Positions 53,620-62,755 of a stretch of DNA of 64,000 nucleotides are shown here, piece by piece. The notes under the pieces were generated by a model. It saw only the letters and a list, made by a program, of their open reading frames with translations. It was not told the DNA's origin and searched no databases. The translations under genes were made by a program, and so were the position numbers. Position 1 is the first letter of the stretch, and the number at the start of each line of letters is the position of its first letter. This DNA is from LSUCC0057 sp048549915. Lineage in GTDB: Bacteria; Pseudomonadota; Gammaproteobacteria; Pseudomonadales; Porticoccaceae. Where the stretch lies: the NCBI GenBank assembly GCA_048549915.1, contig JBLYYE010000010.1:86807-150806 (forward strand). The letters run 5' to 3'.

Positions 53620-54551
53620 TCCGCGATGGGTGCCAACCAGTCGCGGTGGGCGTGGTTGCGGCCGCGCACCACATCAAAATAGGCGGCTTGCAGTTGCGTG
53701 CCAATCGGCCCGCGCTTGCCACAGCCTATCTGGCGGTCATCGTAGTTGCAGATAGGCAGCACTTCAGCAGCCGTACCGGTGAAAAAGGCCTCGTCGGCGA
53801 TATACACTTCGTCGCGGCTAATACGTTTTTCGCGCACTTCATAACCCAACTCGTTGGCCAAGGTAATAATAGTGTTGCGGGTAATGCCGTCCAAGCACGA
53901 GGTCAGCTCAGGTGTGTAGATAACCCCGTCGCGAACCATAAAGAAGTTTTCGCCACTGCCTTCGCAGACATAACCTTCTGGGTCGAGCAGAATTGCCTCT
54001 TCGCAGCCAGAGGCGAGCGCTTCGCGCAGCGCCAGCAGCGAGTTGATGTAGTTGCCGCAGGCTTTGGCTTTTACCATAGTGATATTGACATGGTGACGCG
54101 TGTACGAAGAGGTGCGCACTTTAATACCAGCCTCTAGGGCTTCTGGGCTCATATAGCTCGGCCAGTCCCAAGCGGCAATACCGACATGCACAGTGAGCCC
54201 TTCAGCGCGCAGGCCCATTCCCTCAGAGCCGAGAAAAACGATCGGCCGCAAGTAGGCCTCTTTGAGGTTATTAGCCGCCACGACTTGGCGCTGCGCATCG
54301 TTAATTTGCTGCTGGCTAAAAGGAATATCCATGTGCAGAATTTTTGCCGAATTAAACAGGCGTTGGGTGTGCTCTTGGAGGCGGAAGATGCTGGTGCCCA
54401 AGTCATCTGCACAGTATGCGCGCACGCCCTCAAATACACCCAGCCCGTAGTGCAAGGTGTGGGTGAGAAGATGGGTCTTGGCATCGCGCCAATCGATCAT
54501 CTCGCCGTCCATCCAGATATACCCGTCGCGGTCTGCAAACGACATTGTCAT
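53616..54551 (-). CDS. ilvE: Branched-chain amino acid aminotransferase
   Basis: IlvE performs the last step of isoleucine, leucine and valine synthesis with PLP and glutamate. The 311-aa protein has MDGEMIDWRDAKTHLLTHTL near the N-terminus, HYGLGVFEGVRAY, and the PLP lysine region KAKACGNYINSLLA. AGGGA lies 9 nt before the ATG. The upstream frame into glnE was trimmed. It sits between the LPS genes and glnE. Confidence 0.97.
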   Translation of the reverse strand: MTMSFADRDGYIWMDGEMIDWRDAKTHLLTHTLHYGLGVFEGVRAYCADDLGTSIFRLQEHTQRLFNSAKILHMDIPFSQQQINDAQRQVVAANNLKEAYLRPIVFLGSEGMGLRAEGLTVHVGIAAWDWPSYMSPEALEAGIKVRTSSYTRHHVNITMVKAKACGNYINSLLALREALASGCEEAILLDPEGYVCEGSGENFFMVRDGVIYTPELTSCLDGITRNTIITLANELGYEVREKRISRDEVYIADEAFFTGTAAEVLPICNYDDRQIGCGKRGPIGTQLQAAYFDVVRGRNHAHRDWLAPIAD

Positions 54552-54571
54552 GATATGTTCCCTAACAGTAA

Positions 54572-57523
54572 TTAATCGGTTTCTGCGCCCATTAGCTCGG
54601 CCCAAACAGCTTGCACTGCAGCGCGCTGTTCAAGCAGCGCATCGCTCGGCAGCCGCGCCGGCTGCGCCTGCAGCTGCAAACGGTGGCCAGCACTGCGGTA
54701 GGCTTTATACGCTTGTGTAAGTGCTGCGGCGCTCTGCGGCGCTAACTGCCCACCCTCAGCAAGGGCTTCGAGCAGACGAATATTATCGCTCCAACGCACC
54801 AGCTGGGGTGCCTTGTGCGCTGCAAATAAAAGTGCGAATTGAACCATAAATTCAATGTCGACGATACCTCCAGCATCCTGCTTGAGGTCAAACAGCCCGG
54901 CGTTTGGGCTCGACCCCAGGTGCTGGCGCATTTTGTCGCGCATAGCCACCACCTCTTGGCGCAGCACAGCGCGCTCGCGCGGCCGGCACAGCAGCTGTTG
55001 GCGCAGCGCGGCAAACTGTTCGGCCAGAGCTGTGTCGCCCGCGACACAGCGCGCGCGCACCAAAGCCTGCTGCTCCCAAGTCCACGCCTGCTCGCGCTGG
55101 TATTTGGCAAATCCCTCCAGCGACACCACCAATTGCCCCGAGTTACCCGAGGGGCGCAGACGCAGATCCACCTCATAGGCGCTGCCGGCCTGAGTCTGAG
55201 TGGCCAAAATATGGATGATGCGCTGCCCTAAGCGGGTAAAAAAAGTCGCGTTATCTATCTGCCGCTGGCCAACCGCGGCCGAGGTGGCAAGATTATTATC
55301 GGCATTATGGATAAACACCATATCCAAGTCGGAGTTATAGCCCAGCTCAACACCGCCCAGCTTGCCGTAACCTACGGCGATAAACCCGGGGCGCCGGCCA
55401 TCGCGGCTACCCGGCTCACCGTGGCGCTCTACCAGTTGTCGCCAACCCAGCTCGATAGCGTACTCAACGGCCACTTCGGCCAGCCAGGTAAGATAATCAC
55501 TCACCTGCATGACCGGCAATACGTCGGTCAGATCGCACGCCGCAACCCGCAATTTATGGGCACTGACAAAATAGCGCAGTGCATTCATCTGCTCCTCAAG
55601 GTCGCTGTCGGCAATGCGCAGCACGCTGTTGGCGAGCTCCTCCTGCAGTGCAGCGCGCTCACTGGGAGTGTAGAGCGTGCCGGCATCGAGCAACTCGTCC
55701 AGCAATACCGGGTAGCGGGTTAACTGCTCGGCAATAAAGCTACTGCCGCGACACAGCCGCAACAACTGCGCTAGCGCTGCCGGATTCTCATTGAGCAGGG
55801 CCAAATAGGCGCTGCGGCGCAGCACTGACTCAATTAATTTAAGCAACCGCAAAAGCGTTTGAGTTGCTTGCTCGCCGCTGCAACCGGGAATAATTTTCGG
55901 CATCAAGCGATCCAGACGCTGGCGAGGTTCGCGGGCCAAACTATCCACGGCGCGGCTGGCGGAGAAACTCAGCAGGGCGTTGGCGGCGCTGGCGGCGCTG
56001 GCGGCATCGTCGTAGCCGAGCTCGCCAAGTGTGGCCACTAATGGCGCTTCAAGTTCGGCGCGCTCACCTTGCAGCGGCCAGCAGTCACAGTTGGCGTTTT
56101 GTTCATCCTCATCCGGCGCGGCAAACAGCGCGTCAAAGCAACTGCTGACCTGCTGGCGGCAGCCCTGCAACTGCTCTAAATAGGCGGGCCAATCAGCGGC
56201 GCCCGCCAGCACTGCCACGCGCAGCTGATCCAACTCATCACTGGGCAGCTGCTGGCTCTGGCGGTCGTTGATCGCCTGTATGGCGTGCTCCGAGTGGCGC
56301 AGAAATTGGTAGCTCTGCCACAAATTATCGATCTCGGCTTGCGGCCAGATGCCGGCGGCGACAATCTCTGCCAAGGCGACTGCCAGCTCGGTCGTTTGCA
56401 GTTGGCGCTCTCGCCCACCGCGAATAATTTGCAGCGCTTGGGCGATAAACTCCACTTCGCGGATACCGCCGGCGCCGCGCTTGATATTGTTGTCCAACTG
56501 CTGGCGCGCCACCTCGCGGCGAATATTTTGCTGCAGTTCGCGCAGCGCATCGATAGCGCCGTAATCGAGATATTTGCGGTAAACAAAGGGGCGCAGCGTG
56601 GCCATCAGCTCGGCGGCAGCCTGCACCGGCCCGGCGATTACCCGCGCTTTGACCATCGCATAGCGCTCCCACTCCCGCCCCTGAGTAAGGTAGTACTCTT
56701 CAATGGCATCAAAATTTAGTACCAGTGCCCCGCTCTGGCCATAGGGGCGCAGACGCATATCGACACGAAAAACAAAGCCCTCGACTGTGGGCGCATCGAG
56801 TGCCTTGATTAACTTTTGGCCCAATTTAATAAAAAAAGTTTGGTTGTCGATGCTGCGGGCAGCGCTGCCTGCCACCGGTTGTGTTTCGCCGCGCTCAGGG
56901 TAGGCAAAAATTAGATCGATATCCGAGGAGACATTGAGTTCATACCCCCCCAGCTTACCCATACCCAAAACCAATAACTGCTGTGGTTCACCGCTCTCTC
57001 GCCCGATCGGCTGGCCCCACTGCGCTTCGGCGAGCGGCGCTAAATAATTGATTGCAGCGTGCACACAGACCTCGGCCAGTGCGCTCATATCGGCTGTAGT
57101 CTCTAACAGTGGCGCTAGGCCGGCGAAGTCGCGCCAGACAATACGCAGCATCGCGCGGCGGCGAAACTGACGCAGCCGCTCACCGAGTTGCTCCTCGTCG
57201 CTGCAACCCATCAAGCTGGCAGCTAACTGGGCATCCCATTCGGCCCGGCTCCAGCTCTGCTCTAGCTCGCCCGATTCTACCTGAGCCATAAACAGCGCTG
57301 GATGCTGGCCAGCCTGTTGAGCGCAATAATCGCTACAACCCCAAACCCGCTGCAACTGCTTGGCAAAGTGGCTATCAGCCAGTTTTTGCTCAAGCCAATG
57401 TTGCTGCTCTGCACTACTGCCAAATGCGTGAATACGCTCGCCAGCCAACTCTGCTATTGCTGCGGGCAGTACGTTTGCCACAGGTGTGCGGGGCTGGCTG
57501 ACAAGTGGCGCAGCTGCGTTCAT
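54572..57523 (-). CDS. glnE: Bifunctional glutamine synthetase adenylyltransferase/deadenylase
   Basis: GlnE adds AMP to glutamine synthetase when nitrogen is abundant and removes it when scarce, under PII control. The 983-aa protein has two nucleotidyltransferase domains: GKLGGYELNVSSDIDL in the N-terminal (deadenylylase) half and GKLGGVELGYNSDLDM in the C-terminal (adenylyltransferase) half. GGAG lies 6 nt before the ATG. A 9-bp unit repeated three times at 55981-56008 encodes the Ala/Ser run AASAASAA between the domains. Confidence 0.97.
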   Translation of the reverse strand: MNAAAPLVSQPRTPVANVLPAAIAELAGERIHAFGSSAEQQHWLEQKLADSHFAKQLQRVWGCSDYCAQQAGQHPALFMAQVESGELEQSWSRAEWDAQLAASLMGCSDEEQLGERLRQFRRRAMLRIVWRDFAGLAPLLETTADMSALAEVCVHAAINYLAPLAEAQWGQPIGRESGEPQQLLVLGMGKLGGYELNVSSDIDLIFAYPERGETQPVAGSAARSIDNQTFFIKLGQKLIKALDAPTVEGFVFRVDMRLRPYGQSGALVLNFDAIEEYYLTQGREWERYAMVKARVIAGPVQAAAELMATLRPFVYRKYLDYGAIDALRELQQNIRREVARQQLDNNIKRGAGGIREVEFIAQALQIIRGGRERQLQTTELAVALAEIVAAGIWPQAEIDNLWQSYQFLRHSEHAIQAINDRQSQQLPSDELDQLRVAVLAGAADWPAYLEQLQGCRQQVSSCFDALFAAPDEDEQNANCDCWPLQGERAELEAPLVATLGELGYDDAASAASAANALLSFSASRAVDSLAREPRQRLDRLMPKIIPGCSGEQATQTLLRLLKLIESVLRRSAYLALLNENPAALAQLLRLCRGSSFIAEQLTRYPVLLDELLDAGTLYTPSERAALQEELANSVLRIADSDLEEQMNALRYFVSAHKLRVAACDLTDVLPVMQVSDYLTWLAEVAVEYAIELGWRQLVERHGEPGSRDGRRPGFIAVGYGKLGGVELGYNSDLDMVFIHNADNNLATSAAVGQRQIDNATFFTRLGQRIIHILATQTQAGSAYEVDLRLRPSGNSGQLVVSLEGFAKYQREQAWTWEQQALVRARCVAGDTALAEQFAALRQQLLCRPRERAVLRQEVVAMRDKMRQHLGSSPNAGLFDLKQDAGGIVDIEFMVQFALLFAAHKAPQLVRWSDNIRLLEALAEGGQLAPQSAAALTQAYKAYRSAGHRLQLQAQPARLPSDALLEQRAAVQAVWAELMGAETD

Positions 57524-57649
57524 AAATAACTCCAAGAGGCTTTAATCCTAACTTCGGCGTAACCAGCAGTATGCGATGGCGCCTACTTATTGGCAATCCG
57601 CACGCGCTCGCCAAGCACCACAAACTCTGCACATGACGGCCTTTCTCCC

Positions 57650-57663
57650 CTATAATCGCGACT
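57650..57663 (+). promoter_or_regulatory. argA -10 element directly before the start codon
   Basis: A perfect TATAAT (57651-57656) lies 7 nt before the argA ATG. TGCACA, 17 bp upstream, is a partial -35. Transcription would begin at or next to the ATG, giving a leaderless or nearly leaderless mRNA. Confidence 0.6.
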
Positions 57664-58974
57664 ATGACAAATAACGATTATGTCCGCTTTTTTCGCGGTA
57701 GCTCGCCCTACATTAATGCCCACCGCCACAAAACTTTTGTGGTCAGCCTGGGCGGCGAAGCGCTGCACGGCGAAAACTTTCATCGCACCATTCACGACCT
57801 CTCTATTTTGCATAGCTTAGGGATCCGTTTAGTGGTTGTGCATGGCGCGCGCCCACAGATAAACCAGCGCTGCCAAACAGCGGGGGTAGATGCGGAATTT
57901 GCCAGCCATCTGCGCGTCACCGACAGCGTTGCCATGGAGTGTGTGCGCGAAGCAGTTGGCGCGGCGCGATTTAAAATTGAAGCTGAGTTTTCAATGGGGC
58001 TGCCCAATTCGCCGATGCACGGCGCTCAAGTCAAAGTAGTAGGCGGCAATTTTGTCGTCGCCCGCCCGGTTGGAGTACTCAATGGCACCGATTTTTTACA
58101 AGCTGGAGAGGTGCGCCGCGTCGATGCCAAAGCCATCAACGAGCAGTTGGGGCTCGGCGCTATAGTACTGGTCTCGCCTGTGGGTTACTCGCCCAGCGGC
58201 GAGTCATTCAATATGAGCTATGCCGATGTTGCTGCGCGCATAGCGATAGCACTGGAAGCCGAGAAGCTGATTATGCTCGCACCCAGCGAGCAGCAGCTGC
58301 TAGATGACAATAATCAACTGCGCCGTTCGCTGTCGCTCGACGAGCTCGCCCTGGAGCGTGCCCATGCCTCCGATAGCGAGCGAGCGCCACTGCTAGGTGC
58401 TGCTTATCAAGCACTGCGCAACGGTGTTGCACGTATACATCTTGTCGATAGCGATGCCGACGGCGCACTGCTCACAGAGCTGTTTACCCGCGATGGTGCC
58501 GGCACCCTGATTGCGCGCGACAACAGTGAGATTATTCGCCCAGCCTCAATCGAGGACGTCGGCGGCATACTCGAGCTTATCACCCCGCTTGAAGAACACG
58601 GCGTATTGGTGCGCCGCTCTCGCGAGGCACTGGAGTGCGAGATTTCGCAGTTTTCCGTTGTCGTTCACCCCGAGGGGATGCTGATTGGTTGCGCAGCACT
58701 CTACCCGGCAGGCGATGGCAGCACTGCCGAGCTTGCCGCCGTAGCGGTACACCCAGATTTCCACCGGCGCGGTATCGCCTCGCGCTTGCTGCAAGCGCTA
58801 GAAGTTGACGCGCGCCAAGCGGGGCTTGAACAACTGTTTGTACTCACCACACAAACTGCTCACTGGTTCCGCGAGCAGGGCTTTGTCGAGGCCGCCATTG
58901 GCGAGCTTCCCGCTGAGAAGCAGTCGCTCTACAACTACCAGCGCAACTCAAAAATTTACCACAAGCCGCTCTAA
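57664..58974 (+). CDS. argA: N-acetylglutamate synthase ArgA
   Basis: ArgA makes N-acetylglutamate from glutamate and acetyl-CoA, the first step of arginine synthesis. The 436-aa protein has an N-terminal amino-acid-kinase-like domain that binds arginine (KTFVVSLGGEAL, VVVHGARPQINQR) and a C-terminal GNAT domain (about 290-430; VHPDFHRRGIASRLLQAL). The N-terminus aligns with E. coli ArgA to within three residues, which supports this ATG. No ribosome-binding site precedes it. ilvD follows 38 nt downstream. Confidence 0.95.
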   Translation: MTNNDYVRFFRGSSPYINAHRHKTFVVSLGGEALHGENFHRTIHDLSILHSLGIRLVVVHGARPQINQRCQTAGVDAEFASHLRVTDSVAMECVREAVGAARFKIEAEFSMGLPNSPMHGAQVKVVGGNFVVARPVGVLNGTDFLQAGEVRRVDAKAINEQLGLGAIVLVSPVGYSPSGESFNMSYADVAARIAIALEAEKLIMLAPSEQQLLDDNNQLRRSLSLDELALERAHASDSERAPLLGAAYQALRNGVARIHLVDSDADGALLTELFTRDGAGTLIARDNSEIIRPASIEDVGGILELITPLEEHGVLVRRSREALECEISQFSVVVHPEGMLIGCAALYPAGDGSTAELAAVAVHPDFHRRGIASRLLQALEVDARQAGLEQLFVLTTQTAHWFREQGFVEAAIGELPAEKQSLYNYQRNSKIYHKPL

Positions 58975-59012
58975 GCGCTGCCATCACCCCATTCTTTTTT
59001 AGGAGCAGAACT

Positions 59013-60845
59013 ATGCCACGCTACCGTTCACACACCACTACCCAAGGCCGCAACATGGCAGGTGCACGCGCGCTGTGGCGCGCTACCGGCCTGCAAGATG
59101 ACGACTTCAACAAACCGATGATCGCCATCGCCAACTCCTACACACAATTTGTACCCGGCCACGTACACCTCAAAGATCTTGGCGAAATAGTCGCCGCCAA
59201 AGTTAAAGAGGCCGGCGGTATTGCCCGCGAATTCCACACGATAGCCGTAGACGACGGCATCGCTATGGGCCACGACGGCATGCTTTACAGCCTGCCGAGT
59301 CGCGATGTTATCGCCGACTCTGTGGAATACATGGTCAACGCCCACTGTGCCGATGCGCTGGTGTGTATCTCTAACTGCGACAAGATCACCCCCGGAATGT
59401 TTATGGCCGCCATGCGCCTTAATATACCGGTGGTGTTTGTTTCCGGCGGCCCTATGGAGGCGGGTAAAACCAAACTTTCTGAACACGGCCTCGACTTAGT
59501 CGACGCCATGGTCATTGCGGTTGACGACAACGCCACCGATGAAGAGGTAGACGAGATTGAACGCTCTGCCTGCCCTACCTGCGGCAGCTGCTCGGGTATG
59601 TTTACCGCCAACTCGATGAACTGCCTCACCGAGGCGTTAGGGCTGTCACTGCCCGGCAATGGTACGGTGCTGGCGACCCACTCAGACCGCCGCGCGCTGT
59701 TCGAAAAAGCCGGTGAAACTATTGTCGAGCTGGCCAAGCGCTACTATGAGCAAGATGACGAATCGGTGCTGCCGCGCTCTATCGCCAGCTTTGAAGCGTT
59801 TGAAAATGCGATGACACTCGATATCACCATGGGTGGTTCAACCAACACTATTTTGCACCTTCTCGCCGCTGCACAAGAGGGCGGCGTCGACTTCGACATG
59901 AGCAATATCGACGAGCTTTCCCGCAAAGTACCTCAGCTCTGCAAAGTGGCCCCCAATACACCTGAATACCATATCGAAGATGTTCATCGCGCCGGCGGCA
60001 TCATGGGTATTGTTGCCGAGCTCAACCGCGCTGGTTTAATCCATAATCAGCTGCCCACGGTTTATGCAAACACTCTGCAAGAGGCTCTCGATCACTGGGA
60101 TTTAGCCAATGACCCCAGCGAAGCCGTCCGCACTTTTTACAAAGCGGGCCCTGCCGGCGTACCCTCACAAACAGCGTTCAGCCAGTCAACCCGCTGGCCG
60201 TCACTGGATACCGACCGCGCCAATGGCTGTATTCGCAGCTTAGAAAATGCCTACAGCCTTGAGGGCGGCTTAGCCGTACTTTACGGCAACCTCGCCACCG
60301 ACGGCTGTGTGGTTAAAACCTCTGGCGTAGACGAATCTATCTTGGTGTTTGAAGGCCCCGCCTTTGTCACCGAAAGCCAAGATGCCGCAGTCGATGCGAT
60401 CCTTGGCGACTACGTCAAAGAAGGCGATGTCGTCATTGTCCGCTACGAAGGGCCCCGCGGCGGCCCGGGTATGCAAGAGATGCTCTACCCCACCAGCTAC
60501 ATAAAATCCAAAGGGCTCGGCAAAGCCTGCGCACTGCTCACCGATGGCCGCTTTAGCGGTGGCACCTCGGGCCTATCGATTGGCCACGCCTCACCAGAGG
60601 CCGCTGCCGGCGGCACTATCGGTTTAGTGCGCAACGGCGACCGGATTCGAATCGACATTCCCAATCGCACCATCGACGTACTGCTCAGCGACGAAGAGCT
60701 CGACAACCGCCGCGCTGAACAAGACAAACTCGGCTGGAAACCCGTCGAAGAGCGCCCGCGCCAAGTCTCTGCCGCACTGCGCGCCTACGCAAAACTGGCA
60801 ACCAGTGCCGATAAAGGGGCGGTGCGCGATCTCAGCCAGCTTTAG
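59013..60845 (+). CDS. ilvD: Dihydroxy-acid dehydratase
   Basis: IlvD dehydrates dihydroxy acids in valine, leucine and isoleucine synthesis with an iron-sulfur cluster and Mg2+. The 610-aa protein has the cluster cysteines in CISNCDKITPGM and SACPTCGSCSGMFTANSMN, and the C-terminal GPRGGPGMQEMLYPTSY and LLTDGRFSGGTSGLSIGH. AGGAG lies 9 nt before the ATG. A strong terminator follows. Confidence 0.98.
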   Translation: MPRYRSHTTTQGRNMAGARALWRATGLQDDDFNKPMIAIANSYTQFVPGHVHLKDLGEIVAAKVKEAGGIAREFHTIAVDDGIAMGHDGMLYSLPSRDVIADSVEYMVNAHCADALVCISNCDKITPGMFMAAMRLNIPVVFVSGGPMEAGKTKLSEHGLDLVDAMVIAVDDNATDEEVDEIERSACPTCGSCSGMFTANSMNCLTEALGLSLPGNGTVLATHSDRRALFEKAGETIVELAKRYYEQDDESVLPRSIASFEAFENAMTLDITMGGSTNTILHLLAAAQEGGVDFDMSNIDELSRKVPQLCKVAPNTPEYHIEDVHRAGGIMGIVAELNRAGLIHNQLPTVYANTLQEALDHWDLANDPSEAVRTFYKAGPAGVPSQTAFSQSTRWPSLDTDRANGCIRSLENAYSLEGGLAVLYGNLATDGCVVKTSGVDESILVFEGPAFVTESQDAAVDAILGDYVKEGDVVIVRYEGPRGGPGMQEMLYPTSYIKSKGLGKACALLTDGRFSGGTSGLSIGHASPEAAAGGTIGLVRNGDRIRIDIPNRTIDVLLSDEELDNRRAEQDKLGWKPVEERPRQVSAALRAYAKLATSADKGAVRDLSQL

Positions 60846-60860
60846 TAGCCCACTCGACAA

Positions 60861-60898
60861 AAAGCCCGGCTGAGTGACCCCAGCCGGGCTTTTTTATT
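60861..60898. terminator. Bidirectional terminator between ilvD and the toxin gene
   Basis: AAAGCCCGGCTG and CAGCCGGGCTTT form a 12-bp stem with an 8-nt loop, followed on the plus strand by a T-run. On the minus strand, GGGCTTTTTG gives a shorter T-run, so it may also end the toxin-antitoxin transcript. Confidence 0.92.
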
Positions 60899-61202
60899 GA
60901 TGATCTAGCGAGGCTGTCGGCCACTGCTGGGCTTCGTGTAGAACACGTAATATTTCAATGCAGCTAGTCGTCACATGCTCTCGATAGATCACGAAAAAGG
61001 GTAAAGCATCGATCACCAGTTCTCGCGTATTCTTCACACGCCCTTGGCGGCCAGCACTTGGGTGTTCGGGCAAGATTAAGTGGGTCGTATCGATAATATT
61101 CATCACCACATCGATTGACACAACGGGGCTGTTGTCTTCGGTGATATGGGCTTCTATTTTTTCTAAATCGATGCCGGCAAGGTCAGTCCATCTGAGCTGC
61201 AC
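60894..61202 (-). CDS. ParE/RelE-type toxin
   Basis: This 102-aa protein fits the ParE toxin family: WTDLAGIDLEKIEAHI near the start, HPSAGRQGRVKNTRELVID in the middle, and PFFVIYREH then IEILRVLHEAQQWP at the end. ParE toxins usually block DNA gyrase. The GTG start is supported by GGGAGG 6 nt upstream inside the antitoxin gene (20-nt overlap); an upstream extension was rejected. The antitoxin precedes it. Confidence 0.9.
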   Translation of the reverse strand: MQLRWTDLAGIDLEKIEAHITEDNSPVVSIDVVMNIIDTTHLILPEHPSAGRQGRVKNTRELVIDALPFFVIYREHVTTSCIEILRVLHEAQQWPTASLDHQ

Positions 61203-61431
61203 GCTTGCCCTCCCATTTCGCTTTGATGTCTTTATGGCCAATCAAACGGCCTTCATCAGCCGCTTTTACTCCCTTTTCTACTTCGCGAATAAACCACTCT
61301 TCACGAGCCACATATTGCTTGATAGCTTCGGCCATAAGCCATGCGCGAGGCCTATCCATCGCTTCAGCCATCTGGCCTACACGGGTTAAGGTGTCATCAT
61401 CTAATCTCACTGAAGTAGCTTTTAAAGGCAT
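61183..61431 (-). CDS. Ribbon-helix-helix antitoxin
   Basis: This 82-aa protein begins with a ribbon-helix-helix DNA-binding fold (ATSVRLDDDTLTRVGQMAEA, then RPRAWLMAEAIKQYV) and ends in a charged toxin-binding tail. It should neutralise the ParE-like toxin encoded downstream with a 20-nt overlap and repress the operon. GGAGA lies 6 nt before the chosen ATG; an earlier in-frame ATG at 61494 precedes the promoter and was rejected. Confidence 0.9.
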   Translation of the reverse strand: MPLKATSVRLDDDTLTRVGQMAEAMDRPRAWLMAEAIKQYVAREEWFIREVEKGVKAADEGRLIGHKDIKAKWEGKRAAQMD

Positions 61432-61444
61432 AGCGATTCTCCGA

Positions 61445-61491
61445 GGTTCTCTTAGAACCCTAACTATAGCCGATCTATCGTTCACTGTCTT
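61445..61491 (-). promoter_or_regulatory. Toxin-antitoxin promoter with overlapping operator
   Basis: AAGACA (61491-61486) and TATAGT (61468-61463) are 17 bp apart. The perfect palindrome GGTTCTCTTAGAACC (61445-61459) overlaps the expected transcription start, which fits autorepression by the antitoxin. A further AGAACC half-site lies at 61521-61526. Confidence 0.75.
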
Positions 61492-61584
61492 CATTGGAGC
61501 CTACATCCAGCCTCGAGAGTAGAACCTCTTCCGTAAATTCTGGCTCCGTTTCAGATTGTCGCTGTCAATGTATCGTCGAGTGAG

Positions 61585-61983
61585 TCATATCGACTGCTCC
61601 CGCCCAAGTTGGGCTGGAATCACGGTCAGTGCATTAGCACTCTCCACAACGGTAAAACCGTGTAATTCTAAAACGGAAAGAAATATCTGGTAAGCGTCTT
61701 CGCGGCGCATGGGCTCGCCTGCGATAGCCGTTACTTGGCCGCTGACCGATGGGTGCAAAACTATCGACTTGTCTGTAATGGCCGAAGCCCAGCCGACTAA
61801 ATCACTAACATCTGCTTGATAGAGTAAAAGCGAGACCGAGGAGGGGGCTGTGCTCTGTACAGGCTCCGTCGAATTGCCCACGGTATTTTGACTAAAGATA
61901 ACTACGCAAACACCGAGCCAGAGCGTTTTGTTGAGCCGTAGATATCTGCAGAGGAAAGACCCAAAAACGGGGAAAGCTCTCAT
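61585..61983 (-). pseudogene. gspD: gspD fragment: secretin N0 domain only
   Basis: This 132-aa frame holds a signal-peptide-like start and one domain: LLLYQADVSDLVGWASAITD, SIVLHPSVSGQVTAIAGEP, and HGFTVVESANALTVIPAQ. This is the N0 (STN-type) domain of the type II secretion secretin GspD. A full secretin is about 600-700 aa; here the frame ends immediately after the N0 domain and no N1 domain follows in any frame before the toxin-antitoxin promoter. Its ATG overlaps the gspC stop as ATGA, so the original operon join survives. Confidence 0.8.
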
Positions 61984-62633
61984 TGCTCAACGCTCTGTGA
62001 AGCACGCCGCCATTGTTGTAAGCGCTGGTCTAATCCAGGGCTGGGCTTTTCCACTGCCCCTGATGATGGCAGCGTTGCATTCAATGCTGGAGCTTTATTG
62101 GCGACGGCTTGATGACCCCACTGTTGAGCAAATTCCAGCACCTCGGGAAAACCCTCGCGCTCCAGCACGACCGCATTGGCGAGAACCTGCTTTAATACAA
62201 CTCCTTCGTCAATCGTCGCACCCAGCGGGTAAAAGCTAGGACCTGATTTTCCTGTAATTACTGCCCCCACCGCAGTTTCGTCACTGCCGTGAAATACCCC
62301 CTTGAGGAGTAACTGCAGACGCGTTTGCGGGAGCTATTCTATATTGATAGCGGTCTTTTCACTGTCCAGTTGGCTACCCATTAGCTGGTAAGCGGTTGGA
62401 GGCAATGTTATTGGAGCTGCTTGAGTGGCGATTGAGGCGGGTTGCGGTTTTAACGCAGGGAGTTCTCTAAGAGGTGCACTGCGAAACGGTTCTACTGACC
62501 ATTGAGAAAATAGCAGTGTCAGGCCTAACAACGCTGCAAGAGCTAGTGCCCAATAAGTATGGGACGTGGCAAATAAATGATCGACAGAGCCGCGAACTTT
62601 TATCGCACTAGTCACTGCTGCAACGCTATCCAT
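61980..62633 (-). pseudogene. gspC: gspC interrupted by an in-frame amber codon
   Basis: The first part (62334-62633) encodes a cytosolic tail, one membrane helix (TYWALALAALLGLTLLF) and a periplasmic linker, then reaches TAG at 62336-62334. The same frame continues with LPQTRLQLLLKGVFHGSDET and AVITGKSGPSFYPLGATIDE, the homology-region domain of GspC, to a stop overlapping the gspD start. Without the TAG this is a normal 217-aa GspC. A real nonsense mutation is likely; a sequencing error cannot be excluded. Confidence 0.82.
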
Positions 62634-62666
62634 AGCCTGCCTCAAAGTTTTTTGGTGATTACTTTG

Positions 62667-62695
62667 AAGCTAGTTGAGCATTACTAATCTGTCAA
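62667..62695 (-). promoter_or_regulatory. Possible promoter of the gspC remnant
   Basis: TTGACA (62695-62690) and TAGCTT (62672-62667) are 17 bp apart and about 34 bp before the gspC ATG. The -35 is perfect, the -10 weak. Confidence 0.45.
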
Positions 62696-62732
62696 TGTAA
62701 CTAGTGCTGAGCGACTAATCGAGCCGCTCGCT

Positions 62733-62755
62733 GCGCCGCTATGATTAAGCGGCGC
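62733..62755. other. Stem-loop straddling the amidohydrolase stop codon
   Basis: GCGCCGC and GCGGCGC form a 7-bp stem around TATGATTAA, which contains the stop codon. No T-run follows. A role in 3'-end stability or weak termination is possible. Confidence 0.4.

Noticed and set aside
55981..56008. Three copies of a 9-bp unit
   Set aside because: They lie inside glnE and encode an Ala/Ser run in an interdomain region; most likely simple codon repetition without regulatory meaning.
61432..61494. Longer antitoxin starting at the ATG at 61494
   Set aside because: The start would lie upstream of the predicted promoter, and the shorter frame has a good ribosome-binding site and a typical RHH start.
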